Below are positions 3,607 to 5,064 of a DNA stretch of 5,064 nucleotides, one piece after another. The stretch is from an uncultured Collinsella sp. Lineage in GTDB: Bacteria > Actinomycetota > Coriobacteriia > Coriobacteriales > Coriobacteriaceae. Under the pieces are notes generated by a model. That model saw only the letters and a program-made list of their open reading frames with translations, ran no database searches and was not told where the DNA came from. Location of the stretch: positions 1-5,064 of the forward strand of contig CAADVJ010000123.1 of the NCBI GenBank assembly GCA_900752475.1, read 5' to 3'. The position numbers and the translations under genes were made by a program. The stretch's first letter is position 1, and the number at the start of each line of letters is the position of its first letter.

Positions 3607-5064
3607 GCGCGATCACCCATCAATACATTCTTGGCGTGGAGCGTGGGGCAGATCCCGCAGCCGGTGCACGACGTGCGGGTACAGTCGGGAGTCGTGACGC
3701 CCTCGAGCGAGCGACGGTACTCGCGCTCGAGGAAGCCGCGCGTGCAGCCGGGGCTCACGTGCTCCCACGGCAGGCGCCAATCCAACTCGTAGGGCAGGTG
3801 CACGAGCTCATTGAGGTCGATGCCGTTTTTGGCAGCAGCTTCCTTCCAGTTATCGAGCGAGAAATGCTCTACCCAGGCGTCAAAGCGAGAGCCCGAGCGC
3901 CAAGCGTCGATGATGACGGGCGTCATGTCACGACCGGCGCGGGACAGCGCGGCCTCGATGAGCGAGGTCTCGGCATCGTGGTAATGTACGCGGACGGCAC
4001 GGTTGCGAACGCTCGTGATAAGCAGCTTCTGGCGACGCTTGACGTCGTCGTAGTCGAGCTGCGGGCACCACTGAAACGGCGTGGCGGCCTTGGGGATAAA
4101 GACCGAAACCGAGATGGACACCGAGATCGAGCCGCGACGAGCCTTGGGCACCACGGAACGACCGAGCTCCAGCACGTGATCGGCCAGATTGGCGATGGCC
4201 ACGATGTCCTCGTCGCGCTCGCCGGGAAGGCCCATCATAAAGTAGAGCTTCATGCGGTTCCAGCCGGCCTCGAAGGCCGCCTTGGCCGCACGGTCCAGGT
4301 CCTCCTCGGTCACGTTCTTGTTAATGATGTCGCGCATGCGCTGGCTGCCGGCCTCGGGCGCGAACGTCAGGCCGCCCTTCTTTTCGCCGGCGACCGACTC
4401 GGCCATATCCACGCCAAACGAATCCAGGCGCTGCGACGGAATAGACACGCGAATACCCGTATCCTCCAGGCGACGGTTGAGCCTGCCGAGCACGTCGCAA
4501 ATGCAGGAATGGTCGGTCGTGGAAAGCGAGGTCAGCGACACCTCGTCATAGCCGGTCTTTTCCAGACCCTGAATCACCGACGAGACGATCTGGTCGGCAG
4601 AGCGCTCGCGCACCGGGCGATACGTCATGCCGGCCTGGCAAAAACGACAGCCGCGGGCGCAGCCGCGCAGGATCTCGATAGACAGGCGGTCGTGGACCAG
4701 CTGCGCATAGGGCACGCACGACTGCGACAGCGGATTCGTGGCGCCGAAATCCTCGACGACGCGCTTGTAGACCACGGTCGGAGCATCCTTGCCCTCACGC
4801 GGCACGGTGTAGCCATGCGGCGAGCAGGGCTCGTCGTGACGAACCTCATAGAGCGACGGCACGTAGTTGCCGGCAATGGATGCAAGCTGCTCGACAATCT
4901 GCGCGCGCGGGACTCCTTCGTCACGCAGGCGGCGATGCAGCTGACAGGTCTCGAGCAGCGATTCCTCACCCTCACCGATGAGGATGGCATCGAAGAAGGC
5001 CGCGTACGGCTCGGGGGTGTACACCCAGGGACCGCCGGCGAGGATGATGGGGGCGTCCTCGCCG
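3603..5064 (-). CDS. B12-binding-type radical SAM protein (TIGR03960-type), 5' end beyond window
   Basis: The frame is open to the window edge. The bases before codon GTG 5024 continue as G-E-D-A-P-I-I-L-A-G-G-P-W ahead of V-Y-T-P-E-P, so this is the inside of a longer protein and not a start. IGEGEES follows, as in radical SAM enzymes with an N-terminal cobalamin-type domain, which would lie upstream of the window. The radical SAM 4Fe-4S motif CARGCRFC (CxxxCxxC) is at 4661-4638. Other family blocks are EVSLTSLSTTDHSC, FAPEAGSQRMRDIINKNVTE, MKLYFMMGLPGERDEDI, TPFQWCPQ and WRSGSRFDAWVEHF. A C-terminal cysteine cluster, C-x4-C-x2-C-x2-C (3683-3648), may hold a second iron-sulfur cluster. It should cleave S-adenosylmethionine to a radical; the substrate is unknown. 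It is coupled by a 4-base overlap to the DUF2344 partner gene. Confidence 0.93.
   Translation of the reverse strand, partial: GEDAPIILAGGPWVYTPEPYAAFFDAILIGEGEESLLETCQLHRRLRDEGVPRAQIVEQLASIAGNYVPSLYEVRHDEPCSPHGYTVPREGKDAPTVVYKRVVEDFGATNPLSQSCVPYAQLVHDRLSIEILRGCARGCRFCQAGMTYRPVRERSADQIVSSVIQGLEKTGYDEVSLTSLSTTDHSCICDVLGRLNRRLEDTGIRVSIPSQRLDSFGVDMAESVAGEKKGGLTFAPEAGSQRMRDIINKNVTEEDLDRAAKAAFEAGWNRMKLYFMMGLPGERDEDIVAIANLADHVLELGRSVVPKARRGSISVSISVSVFIPKAATPFQWCPQLDYDDVKRRQKLLITSVRNRAVRVHYHDAETSLIEAALSRAGRDMTPVIIDAWRSGSRFDAWVEHFSLDNWKEAAAKNGIDLNELVHLPYELDWRLPWEHVSPGCTRGFLEREYRRSLEGVTTPDCTRTSCTGCGICPTLHAKNVLMGDRA
3648..3683 (-). other. C-terminal cysteine cluster of the radical SAM protein
   Basis: The encoded segment DCTRTSCTGCGIC places four cysteines as C-x4-C-x2-C-x2-C near the C-terminus. 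A further cysteine in SPGCTRGF lies 21 residues before the first of them. The spacing resembles an iron-sulfur or zinc site separate from the SAM-binding cluster. Metal binding is inferred, not shown. Confidence 0.6.

Noticed and set aside
3148..3792. Plus-strand open frame of 214 codons opposite the DUF2344 gene and the radical SAM 3' end
   Set aside because: Arg/His/Gln-rich complement of a coding region, crossing the coupled gene junction; no own features.
5022..5024. GTG at 5024 as the start of the radical SAM gene
   Set aside because: The frame continues upstream as family-like sequence (LAGGPW before VYTPEP), and the B12-type N-terminal domain is expected further upstream. The gene is cut by the window edge.

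Overview
This window is a compact housekeeping stretch of a GC-rich bacterial chromosome. All six recognisable genes are on the minus strand, so they are read from base 5064 towards base 1. Going with transcription they are: a radical SAM/B12-type enzyme (5' end outside the window), its partner protein of the radical-SAM-linked DUF2344 family, ribosomal proteins L21 (rplU) and L27 (rpmA), the ribosome-assembly GTPase Obg, and nicotinate-nucleotide adenylyltransferase NadD (3' end outside the window). The proteins, gene order and base composition fit Actinomycetota, most likely class Coriobacteriia (Collinsella/Olsenella-like). L27 lacks the cleavable N-terminal extension typical of Firmicutes. 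The lineage is an inference from family knowledge; no search was run.

Layout: (1) 5064-2794 holds the radical SAM gene and the DUF2344 gene, joined by a 4-base ATGA overlap and therefore translationally coupled. (2) 2797-2727 holds a good sigma-70-type promoter whose -35 box contains the stop codon of the DUF2344 gene, followed by a short leader and a Shine-Dalgarno (SD) sequence for rplU. (3) 2726-2061 holds rplU and rpmA, 33 bases apart. (4) 2060-1976 holds a 10-base palindrome, an intrinsic-terminator-like hairpin with a T tract, and immediately afterwards the strong SD and TTG start of obg. (5) 1975-488 is obg, with a long acidic tail. (6) 484-1 is the N-terminal part of nadD, starting three bases after the obg stop and in the same reading frame.

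Together, rplU, rpmA and obg form the classical large-subunit assembly cluster. NadD supplies NAD. The radical SAM/DUF2344 pair is a conserved but functionally uncharacterised two-component enzyme system that often sits beside these ribosomal genes, and it is the best candidate here for undescribed biology. The most notable regulatory structure is the rpmA-obg junction. A terminator hairpin there abuts the obg SD, and its 3' arm could alternatively pair with that SD. No RNA genes, mobile elements or CRISPR arrays were seen, and there is no gene-free stretch above 300 bases. The long plus-strand open frames are antisense shadows of these genes.
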